This document shows, piece after piece, positions 23,801 to 35,144 of a stretch of 64,000 nucleotides of DNA. The position numbers and the translations under genes are program-made. Source of the stretch: Enchytraeus crypticus (lineage: Eukaryota > Annelida > Clitellata > Enchytraeida > Enchytraeidae); contig CAJHZI010000893.1 of the NCBI GenBank assembly GCA_905160935.1, positions 124,001 to 188,000 on the forward strand. The letters run 5' to 3'. The first letter of the stretch is position 1, and each line of letters opens with the position of its first letter. Below the pieces are notes generated by a model. It was not told the origin of the DNA. It saw only the letters and a list, made by a program, of their open reading frames with translations, and searched no databases.

Positions 23801-26800
23801 TTGATAAAGAAGTGATAATGATTTGATAAAGAATTGATAATGATTAGATAAAGAATTGATAATGATTTGATATTGATTATACTCTGCTGAGGTCAGTTGC
23901 TGCTTGCATGATGATCTAAGATGATCTAAAGATGATCTTGATAAATCTATGATAGATTGTGATTGAATTTATTTAAATAAATTAAGTTGAGTTTATGATG
24001 TCATATCGATACGATGCTGTAATTCAATAATAATACTGATTGTGTAATACAATATGTTTGAACTGTATCACACTTAGTGATACAGTTTCTGAGAATTTCT
24101 TGAATTACAATGTGTTCAAATTTAAAAATTTGGTTACTTTGTGAAAGTTTGGTACAAGCTTGCATAGTAAGCGAAAGTTCAGAGATTATTTCATTGTCAC
24201 CTGGATATCGACTTTACTGGAGAGATGATGATTTTCATATTAATTTAGTATTTTAAAATCTTTGAGGGAGAGATGAGAGAGAGAGAGAACTATGTTTATT
24301 GAAGTACACATACAAGTATACATACAATCACAAGGTCATCAACGAGGGCATATATACCCTATCTAGTTGACTGCCAGCAAACACGCAAAAACAGCCAAAC
24401 ATACATGTACATTTAAAATTAGCAAAAGTTACTAGCGAAAAAGCAGTAACGACTAACCGGCGTGCAAGTTCGAAAAACTAAAGTCGATTGTACAACAATT
24501 GATGGCATAAAAATGAAACCACAATTATTGAAGCAAGCAACCTAAGTAAAGACAGAAATAGCACGATAATTGCCAACATTATGATATATTTATCATTACA
24601 AAATACTAATTAAATAACTTTTGTATCTCTTGTTGAATAAATTCAAAGATTTACTATTACGAATTTCTAAGGGAACATTATTCCAAATCATCACACAGAT
24701 GATGATTTTAATATTGATTTAGTATTTTAATGATCTCAACTTTCACGAAGCTTTGTTCTGAAGGCCTCAATGTCATAATATACGACCTAATGACTTGGAG
24801 ATACATGATTTCGATATTACTGGATGAGTCATAATTCTATGACTAATACGTTTCTTTTGATTTAAATATGCTATCTTAATTTGTTTAACATTAGAAAATG
24901 CATTGTTGTAGTCATTGTTTTAAGATAGCAACGAAAGTTAATTTTTTATTCTTGGTCATGTTTCTGAAGTTGAGAGACTGCTTTGGTTTAGTTCTCGATG
25001 TTGTCATTGATGACTGTAGCACTCTAATTGTTGTTAGTACTAATCATTAATGAGCCCCTGGCGTTGATGTGGAATTCTTCAATGGATAACGTCAGGAGTG
25101 AATTTAGCAGCAATATTAGTAATAGTATCTGTGCTTCTCTCTGCGTTTGTATGTGAAATTTAACAGTACATGTAAATCATAATTAGGTAAATGCTTTACA
25201 GAGATGCAGTATCGCTTATATGATAACCAGACTGACAGATATTTGATAAGAGATAAGTGATAAGATATGCAATCTAGCAGATATGTGATAAGATATGCAA
25301 TCTAGCAGATATGTGATAAGATATGATAAGATATGCAATCTAGCAGATATGTGATAAGATATGATAAGATATGCAATCTAGCAGATATGTGATAAGATAT
25401 GATAAGATATGCAATCTAGCAGATATTATAAACAGACTGATAGATATGTTATAAATGATAAGTGATAAGATGTGCAGTCGTACTGATATGATAACAACAT
25501 TTACAGATATGTGATAGGATATGATAAGATATGCAGTCTCACTGATATGATAATATAACCAGACTGACAGATATGTGATTATAGTTTAAGGGGTATATGA
25601 TCTCTAAATGATTTTTAGTTGGTATTTTTATGCGTCCAATATTTAGTAAAGTTATTGTTAAAAGTTGTGTTCCTTTACAAAGTCGTGATTAAGATTTGAT
25701 GTCTATAGCAAATCCTGTTAGGCGGCTTGGCCTAATAGAAAATAGAAATCGGCATCAGGAGCTAAATCCTGGGCGAACAACAACAACAGGATCATGTGGA
25801 AGAAGTTTGTCAGCATCACGGACAGGCATCCTAGTGAAGAGCAACAACAACAACAAAGCTGAATCAATAGTTTTTTTTAATGTTTTGTATTGAGTTTCAT
25901 TGTGTTGTATAGTATTGTATTGTATATACAAATTATACGTGTATATTATATTGATTAACATTGTAGTGAGTTATATTATATTGTATTGTATATGTTTTAT
26001 ATTGAGCACCACTGTATTGTATTGCATTTTATTGTATATGTTTTATATTGAGCACCACTGTATTGTATTGCATTTTATTGTATATGTTTTATATTGAGCA
26101 CCATTGAATTGAGTTGTATTGTATTGTGTTGTGTTGTACTGTGTTGTACTGCATTGTATTGTGATTTATTGTATTGTATCGAGTACCATTGTATTGAGCT
26201 GTTTTGTATTGAACGAGCGTTTTATTGAATTCTGTTGCATTGAGTTGCATAGTGTTTATATATTGCTTCAAGTTACTGTTTGCTTTTGCCTATCCGGTAT
26301 TTCATGATTAAATGCTGCAGATATTAAAATGTCTCCTATACATCCACATATAATGCATGCATATTGTATTATTATTATCAATAGTATCACAATAGAGTGT
26401 ATAGCATATGTTTGAAACTGTTATATATTTGAATGTTTTGTATTGAGTTTCATTGTCTTGTATTGTATTGTATTGTATTATATTATATCGAGATTTATTT
26501 CACCTTTCAGGTAGTAACACAAAAACAAACTACAAATCCAATCATGCAAGGAAACACAAAAATCGCACTGAAAACATTCGACGCAAACATAAAATCAAAC
26601 AAGCAACTAAAAATATTAACTAATATTTAATTAAATTACTTCCATTTATTAATTGTAAGATTTTATTGAGTTTCACTGTATTGAGTTGTATTGTGTGTGA
26701 GTTGTATGTGCGCAGTTGTATTGTATGTGCGCTTTATTTAGTTCCATTATGTTGTATTTTATAGCATGTTATGTGTTGCTTGAGTTGTTGTTTATTTTTG

Positions 26801-28438
26801 CATATATTTGTGAATGATCTTCATTGTATTTGCGTTTTATGTATTTATTCAAGTAAAAATCTATTATGTTATTATTTTTGTTAAAGTTAATGAAATTTTT
26901 CATCAGCAACGACTGAAATAGGTAGCACATCTCTCTCTCTCTATGGGGGCCCAATCGCGTCCCTGCTTCACAGTGAAACTGATTGAAACATAATTTACAT
27001 TTACATTCTGCTGTAGGAAGCTGACTTTCTGCTATTTAAATGATCGAGCTTCAAGTTGCAATATATTAAAAAATGAGCAAATACTGATAGAGACTTATAT
27101 GTCCAGCTAAAGACTGCATTAAGGTGTGCATAAGGCAGAACTTTTTGTGAAGGAATTAACTTGTTGATCGATGGAGTGCTCTTTAGTAGGAATTACCATT
27201 CAACTCTGGACCTGTCGCTCGGCAGAACACGAGAGGGATATTAATGGATAGCTTGGGTTTGTTTCCTGTTTACTAACAGTCGCCTCTTTGAGCTCGACTC
27301 AGCGATGAAGGCTCAGTGCCTGCCTCCCCTGTCTGCCTTCTCACCGCCTAGTGGCCCTGAGCCGTCGACATTGGCGCCCAGGGACTTCCTGCACTGCCCG
27401 CCCTCTGACCGCCTGCTCGAGGCCTCGACCTGCGCCCCTCGTCAAGAACCTGTTATTGATCCTACTTGTGCCGTGGTGCATCTGGAACCAGTTCCTACGT
27501 ATGAAATCATTGATGCGGAAACTGATCTAGTTGATCCTGAGGCATCGACTTCCTGCACTCCAGCGCAGTTGAACCCAGTCACTACAGCGTCGTCATCACG
27601 ACATGGTGAGCTGAAGAAGAAGCTCAAGTTCTGGAACAAGTCAAAGAAACAGATCAAAGCAACCTCTGATGTTGTTGTCAGACAGGCTGAAGCAGCCCCT
27701 CACACCACCACACCTACTGTAGCTACCACCGCAGCTACTTCAGCTACCATCACAGCTGCTGCAGCTGTTTCATCAGCCTCTGCCTCTCACCCGTCGATAA
27801 TGAGCAAAATCTCTGCTGGCTTTCTATCAGTAAAGAGGAGGGTGAAAGGTCAGCACAAGATTTGTTGTATGCCGCAGGAGGGGGAAGTGGTGACTGGGAG
27901 TGCGACACGGGATCTGGATGAACGCTCAGGACACTCGCTTAGGGAATCGACTGGACAGGAAACACAGGAACAGGATCCTAATCCTAAAGTCGTATTGATG
28001 AATGCGCCAGAGCGCACTGAGCCTGAAGAACCGGCTAGTTGCCCTGAGGTGACAGACTTTGAGTGCACGACTCTGAACATCGCATTGACGGGATCTATGA
28101 TAACGGACACTGAAGAGATTAATCCCTCCACACCTCAGCAGGTTGTAAGTGGAAAGGTTGAGACACCTCGAGGCAGGATGGGCAGTCCATTGAAGAAGCC
28201 CTGCCGGACCTCGCTGGGCAGACTGTTCTCAGGCCACCCGCTCTCCTCGGAGCCCTACCGCCTGGCTCGATACCCCTCAGGATCTGACGAGGCGCCTGAT
28301 GATGAACCGACCGTGGATGATGACAAGACTGAGAATAATATGAAGACCCCTCTGGATTCTGATGCGAAGGAGGAAGACCGAGCTGCGCCGTCTCGTACGG
28401 AGATCCTCGCTAGGTGTCCTGGAGCGGAGGTCACCTGA
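17816..28438 (+). CDS. Large acidic Ser-rich protein of unknown function, 4 coding exons
   Basis: I do not recognise this protein. Exons: 17816 to about 20689 or 20745, 21911 or 21915 to 22093, 22869-23039, 27280-28438; about 1,460-1,480 aa. Junctions 2 and 3 fit in phase (TG+T, GG+T). Junction 1 works as 20745/21911 or, with a better donor (ATG|GTAACC), 20689/21915. Exon 1 has Ser/Thr-rich stretches, a TVSQAT repeat (about residues 199-222), a basic NLS-like run KAKKRKSKKGRGKKRSKR (about 369-387), three TCPVPDS repeats (about 405-452), acidic Asp/Glu segments, and a likely folded part around EWIDAVLASVDVD and EIFAFVEWFYEFEEQEQYPG (about 751-842). Exon 3 is basic and helical (KLWTRFKLRRVEKSYVK). 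Exon 4 has KKKLKFWNKSKK and ends at TGA 28436. The GC-rich, codon-like composition against AT-rich flanks, the phase agreement and the long uninterrupted 2.9-kb frame support a real gene. Nuclear location is only an inference from the basic run. Confidence 0.8.
18412..18483 (+). repeat. 18-bp coding repeat (TVSQAT)
   Basis: Four units of CAGTCTCTCAGGCCACTA-type sequence inside exon 1 of gene 2; the 18-bp period keeps the frame. Confidence 0.9.
19033..19165 (+). repeat. 48-bp coding repeat (TCPVPDS)
   Basis: Three units of 48 bp with GCCCAGTACCTGATAGTA, coding for a Cys-Pro-Val-Pro-Asp-Ser motif flanked by acidic residues. Confidence 0.9.
20763..21010. repeat. (TCAA)n-rich tract after gene 2 exon 1
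   Basis: Interrupted TCAATCAATCAA beginning within 20-75 nt of the likely exon 1 donor. The open frame runs through it to a stop at 20854, which I read as intron read-through. The complementary (TTGA)n lies at 21130-21147 in the same intron. Confidence 0.8.
21722..21880. repeat. Pentameric ATATT/ATGTT satellite
   Basis: Runs of TATTA, TCATG and TATGT pentamers directly before exon 2 of gene 2. Confidence 0.9.
22104..22400. repeat. (TCAA)n-rich tract after gene 2 exon 2
   Basis: Starts about 10 nt after the exon 2 donor (22094) and mixes TCAATCAATCAA with CAGTCAATC and CTGTCTGTC. A complementary ATTGATTGATT lies about 25 nt before the exon 3 acceptor. Confidence 0.85.
22469..22496. repeat. 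Perfect 12-bp hairpin
   Basis: AACCTGTAATGC and GCATTACAGGTT are exact reverse complements around CAAT. It lies in intron 2 of gene 2. Confidence 0.75.
23405..23880. repeat. GATAAAGAATT minisatellite, gene 2 intron 3
   Basis: Higher-order mix of GATAATGATTT and GATAAAGAATT units (11-12 bp), about 40 in all. Confidence 0.95.
24275..24720 (-). mobile_element. LINE (CR1/Jockey-like) 3' end, antisense in gene 2 intron 3
   Basis: The minus strand, ending at a TAA at 24596-24598, reads WNNVPLEIRNSKSLNLF and then NKRYKSYLISIL, the classic 'W(N)xLPxxIRxxxSLxxF(K)xxLKxYL' C terminus of CR1/Jockey-type reverse-transcriptase ORFs. The following 3' UTR ends in a (TC)n tail around 24276-24288. Only the 3' end is present, as expected for 5'-truncated LINE insertion. 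It is not part of the host gene. Confidence 0.8.
25235..25575. repeat. GATATGATAAGATATGCA minisatellite
   Basis: Units of about 38-56 bp with GATATGCAATCTAGCAGATA and TGTGATAAG; five to seven copies. Confidence 0.9.
25735..25860. mobile_element. Possible SINE with (CAA)n tail
   Basis: Block of higher GC content with GAGCTAAATCCTGGGCGAAC and CATCACGGACAGGCATCC ending in CAACAACAACAAC. The tail suggests a retroposed element; no second full copy was seen in the window. Confidence 0.35.
25885..26500. repeat. TTGTA pentameric satellite, gene 2 intron 3
   Basis: Irregular TATTGTATTG array, with one longer unit (TATGTTTTATATTGAGCACC) repeated three times at 25990-26105. Confidence 0.9.
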
Positions 28439-29057
28439 CGACGGTGGGGGTTTAGGGCCGCCTGTTGATCGAAGACGATGACTCAACAGTCGGCAGCTGT
28501 TGGGTCATCTTCCTTCCTGGCCGCATCAGGAAGTGGAAGATAAAAGACTTTCAATGACTTATGGTCGATATAGCGTCGATCAGTAATTTATGCGGAAATG
28601 CGTTTAAATAATCGATGAATAGGACAATCATACAGACTGTTGCGATAGTTTATAGGGTTATTCGAGAGGAATCAAATTTATTGTAGAGAAGATAGATCCC
28701 GTGTATGATGATATCATACCTTGAGGTGTACAGATAACGAGAACTCAGCCATTATGACCTGCTGCGCCTGAAGGGGCGTCTACTACAGATACCCTGAGAG
28801 GCCGTTTACTAACTGCGTCAACTGCAGATCACGTCTAAGGTTGATCCAGTTCCTAGTTCCCGTGTACTGTCCTCAATTTTTCAACCGGAGCAGCGATCGC
28901 CGTCTAAGAAATTGAAGAAAGCATAAACTTTCTGACCGTGAAAATCAAGTGAAATAAAAGGAATTTGTGAAAGAAACCAGCGCCGACAGGTCGATGATTC
29001 TGATGCTAAAGAAGAAGAAACAAGAATCTCAAGTTAAAGTTTGACCTGTCCATTCAG
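28439..29057 (+). other. Gene 2 3' UTR or spliced non-coding exon block
   Basis: The block after the gene 2 stop keeps the exon-like, less AT-rich composition and ends in a strong donor, CATTCAG|GTAATT (GT at 29058). AATAAA is at 28953-28958. Either the transcript ends there, or the last exon runs to 29057 and is spliced on to the GC-richer blocks near 29.9, 31.5 and 32.6 kb. Confidence 0.4.
28953..28958 (+). terminator. Candidate polyadenylation signal AATAAA
   Basis: Canonical hexamer 515 bp after the gene 2 stop in a relatively GC-balanced stretch, so less likely to be chance than most in this window. Confidence 0.45.
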
Positions 29058-29624
29058 GTAATTATTTGTCTCTTTCAGTTTGTATCATGATTGTATGAAA
29101 TGTGAGCTTGTTTGACTACTGCAGGAAGCAGCTGTTTAGCAATGTTTACATAATGAGTAAGAAAAGTGATAGTTTTCTGCACTGATTTCAATTTATCACT
29201 AAACTGATTGATCGAATTGATTAATCGATCTTTCACTTCGACGACATAAGATGAAATAAGATGCTACAGTTAAATTATAATGATTGATTGATTGATATAT
29301 TCATTGATTTATTCACTGATTGATTTAGTAATTGTTTTATTTCTCCACTGATTGATAAATAAATTGATTGATCTATTCTTTGATTTAATTATTGTTAAGT
29401 AAACTTTCAACTGAGATTCGGAATTGAAATTGTGACTTAGTCATCTATAATTTTATATATTTATTTACTTGATTGATTGTTGAATTAACACTGCAACTGA
29501 CGCATCGATTGATTGAGTGATCGGCAAATTATCTACTTTACTAACAGATTGAATAAGTTTCCAAACCTGTTTCAGGCTGACTGACTTGACATTTTAAATG
29601 AACGATTGATTGACCGATTGATTG

Positions 29625-29868
29625 ATTGATTGATTGTTAGTATTAACGCGCTGAAGAGTCATATTGACCTCTAGATCTCGATTGATTGATTGATTGTTAG
29701 GATTAACGCGCTGAAGAGTCATGGTGACCTCTAGATCTCGATTGATTGATTGTTAGGATTAACGCGCTGAAGAGTCATGGTGACCTCTAGATCTCGATTG
29801 ATTGATTGTTAGGATTAACGCGCTGAAGAGTCATGGTGACCTCTAGATCTCGATTGATTGATTGTTAG
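29625..29868 (+). repeat. Tandem array of acceptor plus exon-start sequence
   Basis: Four units of about 57-63 bp: GATTGATTGATTGTTAG then GATTAACGCGCTGAAGAGTC and GGTGACCTCTAGATCTCG. A fifth, final copy continues into unique GC-rich sequence (29869-30088). Built like the array ahead of erlin exon 6. Confidence 0.9.
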
Positions 29869-30088
29869 GATTAACGCGCTGAAGAGTCATGGTGACCTCT
29901 AGATCTCGGCTAGTGACGTCTTGGTCACTCATCTAGGGACGTAACCATCACCCATCCAGGGGCTGTCTGGCCAAGCCTTTCGTCAAGAATCTGTCGCCAA
30001 AGTTTAACGCCGGGTGTCGTCAGATCCTCCGTGAGAAGTAATCTCCAATCGACCACCTCTGCCGATGACAGCTTGATTAGGCATCCTG
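29869..30088 (+). other. Candidate exon, coding status unclear
   Basis: Starts after GATTGATTGTTAG and ends CATCCTG|GTATGT, a good donor. GC content is raised. One frame is open from 29917 to the donor (58 codons) but would run into a stop in the next candidate exon at 31414, so UTR or non-coding RNA is more likely. Confidence 0.4.
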
Positions 30089-30169
30089 GTATGTCTTACT
30101 TTCAGTTACTTGCATCTCACGCTCTGATACCTCTATATGACTGTTTCATGTGCTCTTTCTTTCTCTCTC

Positions 30170-30215
30170 TGTCTCTTTGTCTGTCTTTCTCAATCTCTCT
30201 CTCTCTCTCTCTTTC
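30170..30215. repeat. (CT)n-rich tract
   Basis: Interrupted TCTCTCTC and TGTCTGTC. Confidence 0.85.
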
Positions 30216-30639
30216 TCGCTGTCTGTCTGTCACTGTCTGTGTCTTCTAAGCTCTCTGTTGTCCTGAATCACGTATGGTCATGAATTATAAATTAATTGTT
30301 TCTCTTCAATTCAATTTTATTTCTTTCTTTGATAAACCAACGTCTCTAGCAAATTCTGTCTACTTGCCTATATAAAATGTATGTAAATTCATTAATAAAA
30401 GCTAATATTTGTGAACATGTTATTAACATTTGTTACTGATTTGTAAAAGTTCAGTGGAATTCTTAAATTATTACTTAGTCGTAAAGCGTTTCTGTCTATA
30501 TGTCTTATGTATATATCTTGTGATTTGTTGTTCAATTTGGTAGAAACCCCTGACTGGCTAATTCTGTCTTTAGAGTCAGAACTCATCATTACCTTTAACA
30601 TCAATAATTGATGCTTTGTTGACACCAGAATATTTCTCA

Positions 30640-31142
30640 TTGATTGATATTCCTGATTGATTGATATTCCTGATTGATTGATAATTCTAATTGATTGATA
30701 TTCCTAATTGATTGATATTCCTAATTGATTGATAATTCTAATTGATTGATATTCCTAATTGATTGATATTCCTAATTGATTGATATTCCTAACTGATTGA
30801 TAATTCTAATTGATTAATATTTATAATTGATTGATATTCTTAATTGATTGATATTCCTAACTGATTGATAATTCTAATTGATTGATATTCCTAATTGATT
30901 GATATTCCTAACTGATTGATATTCCTAACTGATTGATAATTCTAATTGATTGATATTCCTAATTGATTGATATTCCTAATTGATTGATATTCCTAATTGA
31001 TTGATATTCCTAATTGATTGACATTCCTAATTGATTGATATTCCTAATTGATTGATATTCCTAATTGATTGACATTCCTAATTGATTGATATTCCTAATT
31101 GATTGATAATCCTAATTGATTGATATTCCTAATTGGTTGACA
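30640..31142. repeat. 17-bp TTGA-containing minisatellite
   Basis: About 28 units of CCTAATTGATTGATATT, with TTGATTGAT again on the + strand. Confidence 0.95.
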
Positions 31143-31413
31143 TACCCCAAGGAGAACTAGAGAGTTAATGTCATCAATTTAATTGATTCACTGTTTGATA
31201 ATTTTATTGATTGATAAATATGGGTTGTTTGATTGATTGATAAATATGGGTTGTTTGATTGATTGATTGATAAATATGAGTTGTTTGATGGATTGATAAA
31301 TTATTTGATCTGTTGATTGATTTATTTATTGACTGATTAATTTCATTGATTGATTGATTCATTCATTCATTGAGTCTTAGTTTGATTGATTGATTGATTG
31401 ATTGATTAATAAG

Positions 31414-31726
31414 CTGACACGTAAACGAATGCCGGCCACAAGGAGACATCATCATCGTCATCATCAGCAGCAGAGCAGCTTGTCAACGTCATCAGCAGCA
31501 GCGACACGACGTCATCAGCAGCTTGTCAACGTCATCAGCAGCAGCTAAGTGAGAATCGACCAGGGGCTCCAAAAACTTCAGCGTCATCAGCTTCGACAGC
31601 TGGATCGTCAGCAGCTTCAGCAGCTGGTCTTTAGCATCCACAGCTCTCTATTGTCTCTATGAGAATATCTTTCAATAAACAATCTGACAGGAAGAACTGC
31701 TGAAGATCGGCTTAGTAAGCAGTTAG
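31414..31726 (+). other. Candidate exon with CATCAT/CAGCAG repeats
   Basis: Follows GATTGATTAATAAG and ends CAGTTAG|GTATGT with a pyrimidine-rich start of the next intron. Internally repetitive GTCATCAGCAGCAGC and CAGCTTGTCAACGTCATC. The only frame open from the acceptor stops after 43 codons. Confidence 0.4.
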
Positions 31727-31784
31727 GTATGTTTCTTTCCTTTTTTCTTTTTTTCTTCTTGAATATATGCTCAATAACATGTCC

Positions 31785-31955
31785 TGCTCTATTTATCTTA
31801 ACTCTTATGGTCAATAACATGTCCTACTCTGTTTATCTTAACTCTTATGCTCAATAACATGTCCTACTCTGTTTATCTTAACTCTTATGACGCAATAACA
31901 TGTCCTACTCTGTTTATCTTAACTCTTATGATCAATAACATGTCCTACTCTGTTT
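31785..31955. repeat. 40-bp minisatellite
   Basis: Four to five units of CAATAACATGTCCTACTCTG and TTTATCTTAACTCTTATG. Confidence 0.9.
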
Positions 31956-32629
31956 ATTAACTCTAGATACTATTCTCTATAGGCGTTCAACTAGGTAGAA
32001 CAGGTCGCATTCTCTTTGATGGCCTATTTTTCATGTAATGATTGACAGTTTGATGGTTACAACGATTTTTTGTATTTTGCATTCTTGTTGCCTAATTATG
32101 TGATTTTTCTTGCAGTTAGTGTGACGTGTTTCTTTTCTGAAATAAACATAAATTCCTACTTCATTTCCGTTCATTGACGGTAGCTGTGACGGTTCCTGTG
32201 GTTATAAGACTTGTTCTCTATTTTAACAAAATTTTCTTTATCGTTTTAGTTTTACGTTTTTAGATGAATGCAGGACAAGTAGACTGTGTCTATGGGGTTT
32301 AGTCATTGATTGAGCTTTACTTCGTAAAATTCATATTTATAAACATACTTCAGTGCGCTCATCATGTGGTCTGCCTATTTAGGGGACGTCCAATCTCGGT
32401 AATCTCTGTATGTGCGAGATGATTCTATGGAGTAGAGGAGGTTTCAGTAGACCTCAGCGATCTCAAAGTCTGTCTCGTAGCTGCTCATCAGCTGCCCACA
32501 TCAAGTGGCTCACCAATTAACTAATAATTAATAATATCATTTATAACTTACAAATAGATCATCGGCTCCAACAGGTTGAGTACAACTCATCCGACTGTTT
32601 GCTCGTTGTAGGATGATTCTGCCTGAGTC

Positions 32630-32800
32630 GAAGTTTGTCTACCGCCTGCTCTCTAGGCTTGTCTACCGCCTGCTCTCAAGGCTTGTCTACCGCCCGCTCT
32701 CTAGGCTTGTCTACCGCCCGCTCTCTAGGCTTGGTTACTGCCTGCTCTCTAGGCTTGATCACTGCCTCGCTCTCTAGGCTTGGTTACTGCCTCGCTCGCC
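32630..32800 (+). repeat. 25-bp GC-rich minisatellite with acceptor-like units
   Basis: About seven units of GGCTTGTCTACCGCCTGCTC ending TCTA. Each junction reads CTCTCTAG|G, resembling a 3' splice site, and the array leads into the candidate exon ending at 32884. Confidence 0.85.
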
Positions 32801-32861
32801 TGCCCTTCAGTAGCCCGCCCGCTGCTCAGGTTCGGCAAGGATAGACCCGCTGCTCGGCGCC

Positions 32862-32884
32862 ATGGAGTTGTCGTTGGGACTCGA
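32862..32884 (+). CDS. Possible first coding exon (MELSLGL...)
   Basis: ATG in CGCCATGG context (a good Kozak-like start), seven codons, then CTCGA|GTGAGT, a consensus donor. GC-rich leader upstream. No continuing exon could be identified in the window, so it may belong to a gene extending beyond it or be fortuitous. Confidence 0.25.
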
Positions 32885-33560
32885 GTGAGTCACGGATGGG
32901 TCACGGGACGTAACGGGTAGATCACGGGACGACACGGGCGGCTGTTTAGTGACAGATGATTGGGAGGTGTGATCCGTGAAGTCAGCATGTCGTCAAGATA
33001 AGTCCTTTCTGTGCTTTACCTATAGATCTCGGGGTTTTTATGTCGTTAAAAATGTTTTAGGCGATATTACGATATTAGGGATATGTAAAGAGTGCTGTAT
33101 CGTGCTTTATGTGTGCTAGATAAACATGTGCATGCATATCTTTGTTTCAATAATTCTATGAATTTTTTCATCAAAATTTCTAAGGTACCCATTCCCACAT
33201 TCCACAGTAAAGACTCTAGATCAGGTCCAAGGTTAAATTATTACTATGTGCTGTCTCACTCATTTGTTAGCACACCATCATTCACTCAACATAGCCCAAA
33301 AAATCTAAAACCTACACTCAGACTATGAACCTAGCCCTCTGTAGTTTCCTCCATATATTCCTCACTCCACCGTTGCCTCATCTCTATTCACTCCATCATC
33401 CGCCAACTCAAAATCGAAAATCAATCCTTCCCCATAATAATTTATACTCCATCCTACTGCATATTTCCATTATCCACTTCAGTTTAAAATCACAAGTCAG
33501 ACCTGCAACCCTTCTCTCAATAGAGTTCCACAATAGATTGTTCACTTCTACCTCATTCCA
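32885..33560. other. No gene seen
   Basis: AT-rich sequence that becomes increasingly C-rich on the + strand towards the following array. Short ORFs without motifs. Confidence 0.4.
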
Positions 33561-34650
33561 ACTAATTCACTCAATTTACCTCAATCCATCAATCTCACTC
33601 CAACTGCTACACTCTATTTACCTCAATCCATCCACCTCACTTCAACTGCTACACTCTATTTACCTCAATCCATCCACCTCACTCAACTGCTACACTCTAT
33701 TTACCTCAATCCATCCACCTCACTTCAACTGCTTCACTCTATTTACCTCAATCCATCCACCTCACTTCAACTGCTACACTCTATTTACCTCAATCCATCC
33801 ACCTCACTTCAACTGCTACACTCTATTTACCTCAATCCATCCACCTCACTTCAACTGCTTCACTCTATTTACCTCAATCCATCCACCTCACTTCAACTGC
33901 TACACTCTATTTACCTCAATCCATCCACCTCACTTCAACTGCTACACTCTATTTACCTCAATCCATCCACCTCACTTCAACTGCTTCACTCTATTTACCT
34001 CAATCCATCCACCTCACTTCAACTACTTCATTCTATTTACCTCAATCTATCCACCTCACTTCAACTGCTTCACTCTATTTACCTCAATCCATCCACCTCA
34101 CTTCAACTACTTCATTCTATTTACCTCAATCTATCCACCTCACTTCAACTGCTAAACTCTATTTACCTCAATCCATCACCTCACTTCAACTACTTCATTC
34201 TATTTACCTCAATCTATCCACCTCACTTCAACTGCTACACTCTATTTACCTCATTGCATCCACCTCACTTCAACTGCTACACTCTATTACCTCAATCCAT
34301 CCACCTCACTCCAACTGCTACACTCTATTTACCTCAATCCTTCCATCTCACCTCAACTGCTTCACTCTATTTGCCTCAATCTATCCACCTCACTTCAATT
34401 GCTTCACTCAATTTACCTCACTCCATCCACTTCACTTCAACTGCTACACTCAATCTACCTCATTCCATCCACCTCACTTCAACTGCTTCATTCTGTTTAC
34501 CTGATTCCATCCACCTCACTTCAACTGCTTCACTCTATTTACCTCAATCCATCTACCTCACTGCAACTAGTTCACTCTATTTACCTCAATCCATCCACCT
34601 CACTTCAATTGCTTCACTCTGACATATTTCATCTATCTCAATCCATACAT
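33560..34650. repeat. 42-bp minisatellite (TTACCTCAATCCATCCACCT)
   Basis: About 25 units of TTACCTCAATCCATCCACCT, CACTTCAACTGCTACACTCTAT. Because 42 is a multiple of 3, frames stay open over long stretches (repeating LNPSTSLQLLHSIY or IHPPHFNCYTLFTS). Single-base indels move the open frame, which argues against selection for a protein. Confidence 0.97.
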
Positions 34651-35144
34651 CTCACTCCATTTTCCTCGCCATTATCTACTCCAACTTTAATTTAAAATAT
34701 TTACCATATACCTATTTACTTATTTCATTTTATCCATTTATTTTATTTTAATTTATTGTACTATACTACTACAAGTCTACATACTACTTACTACTGCTAC
34801 TGTAATACTACAAATGATTTCGCAGCCTCTTACCTAGCGCTGCATTTACATTGCTACTTACGTACTACTGCTTCTACTGTTGAAATAGAGCTACATACAG
34901 CTGCTGACCTACTTTTACTTTTAAACATACTACATACAGCTGCTGAACAGCTGCGATACTGCTGATCCCAGCTGCTTGCATTCGTCGTGTAAACGTTTTC
35001 AAAATATTGGGAGATTTTTTTTGTCAGAAACTTTTCACTGGGACGATTTTTCCGAAGATTCTACCACAGCGCCATCTAGTCAGAAACCCTAATCCATCTA
35101 TCTCAGAATTTATCTATATAAAACATTACTAGATTAGAAATTTA

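Noticed and set aside
33325..34155. 276-codon repetitive ORF
   Set aside because: Product of the 42-bp minisatellite; the open frame moves from one frame to another with indels, and there is no start or splice context.
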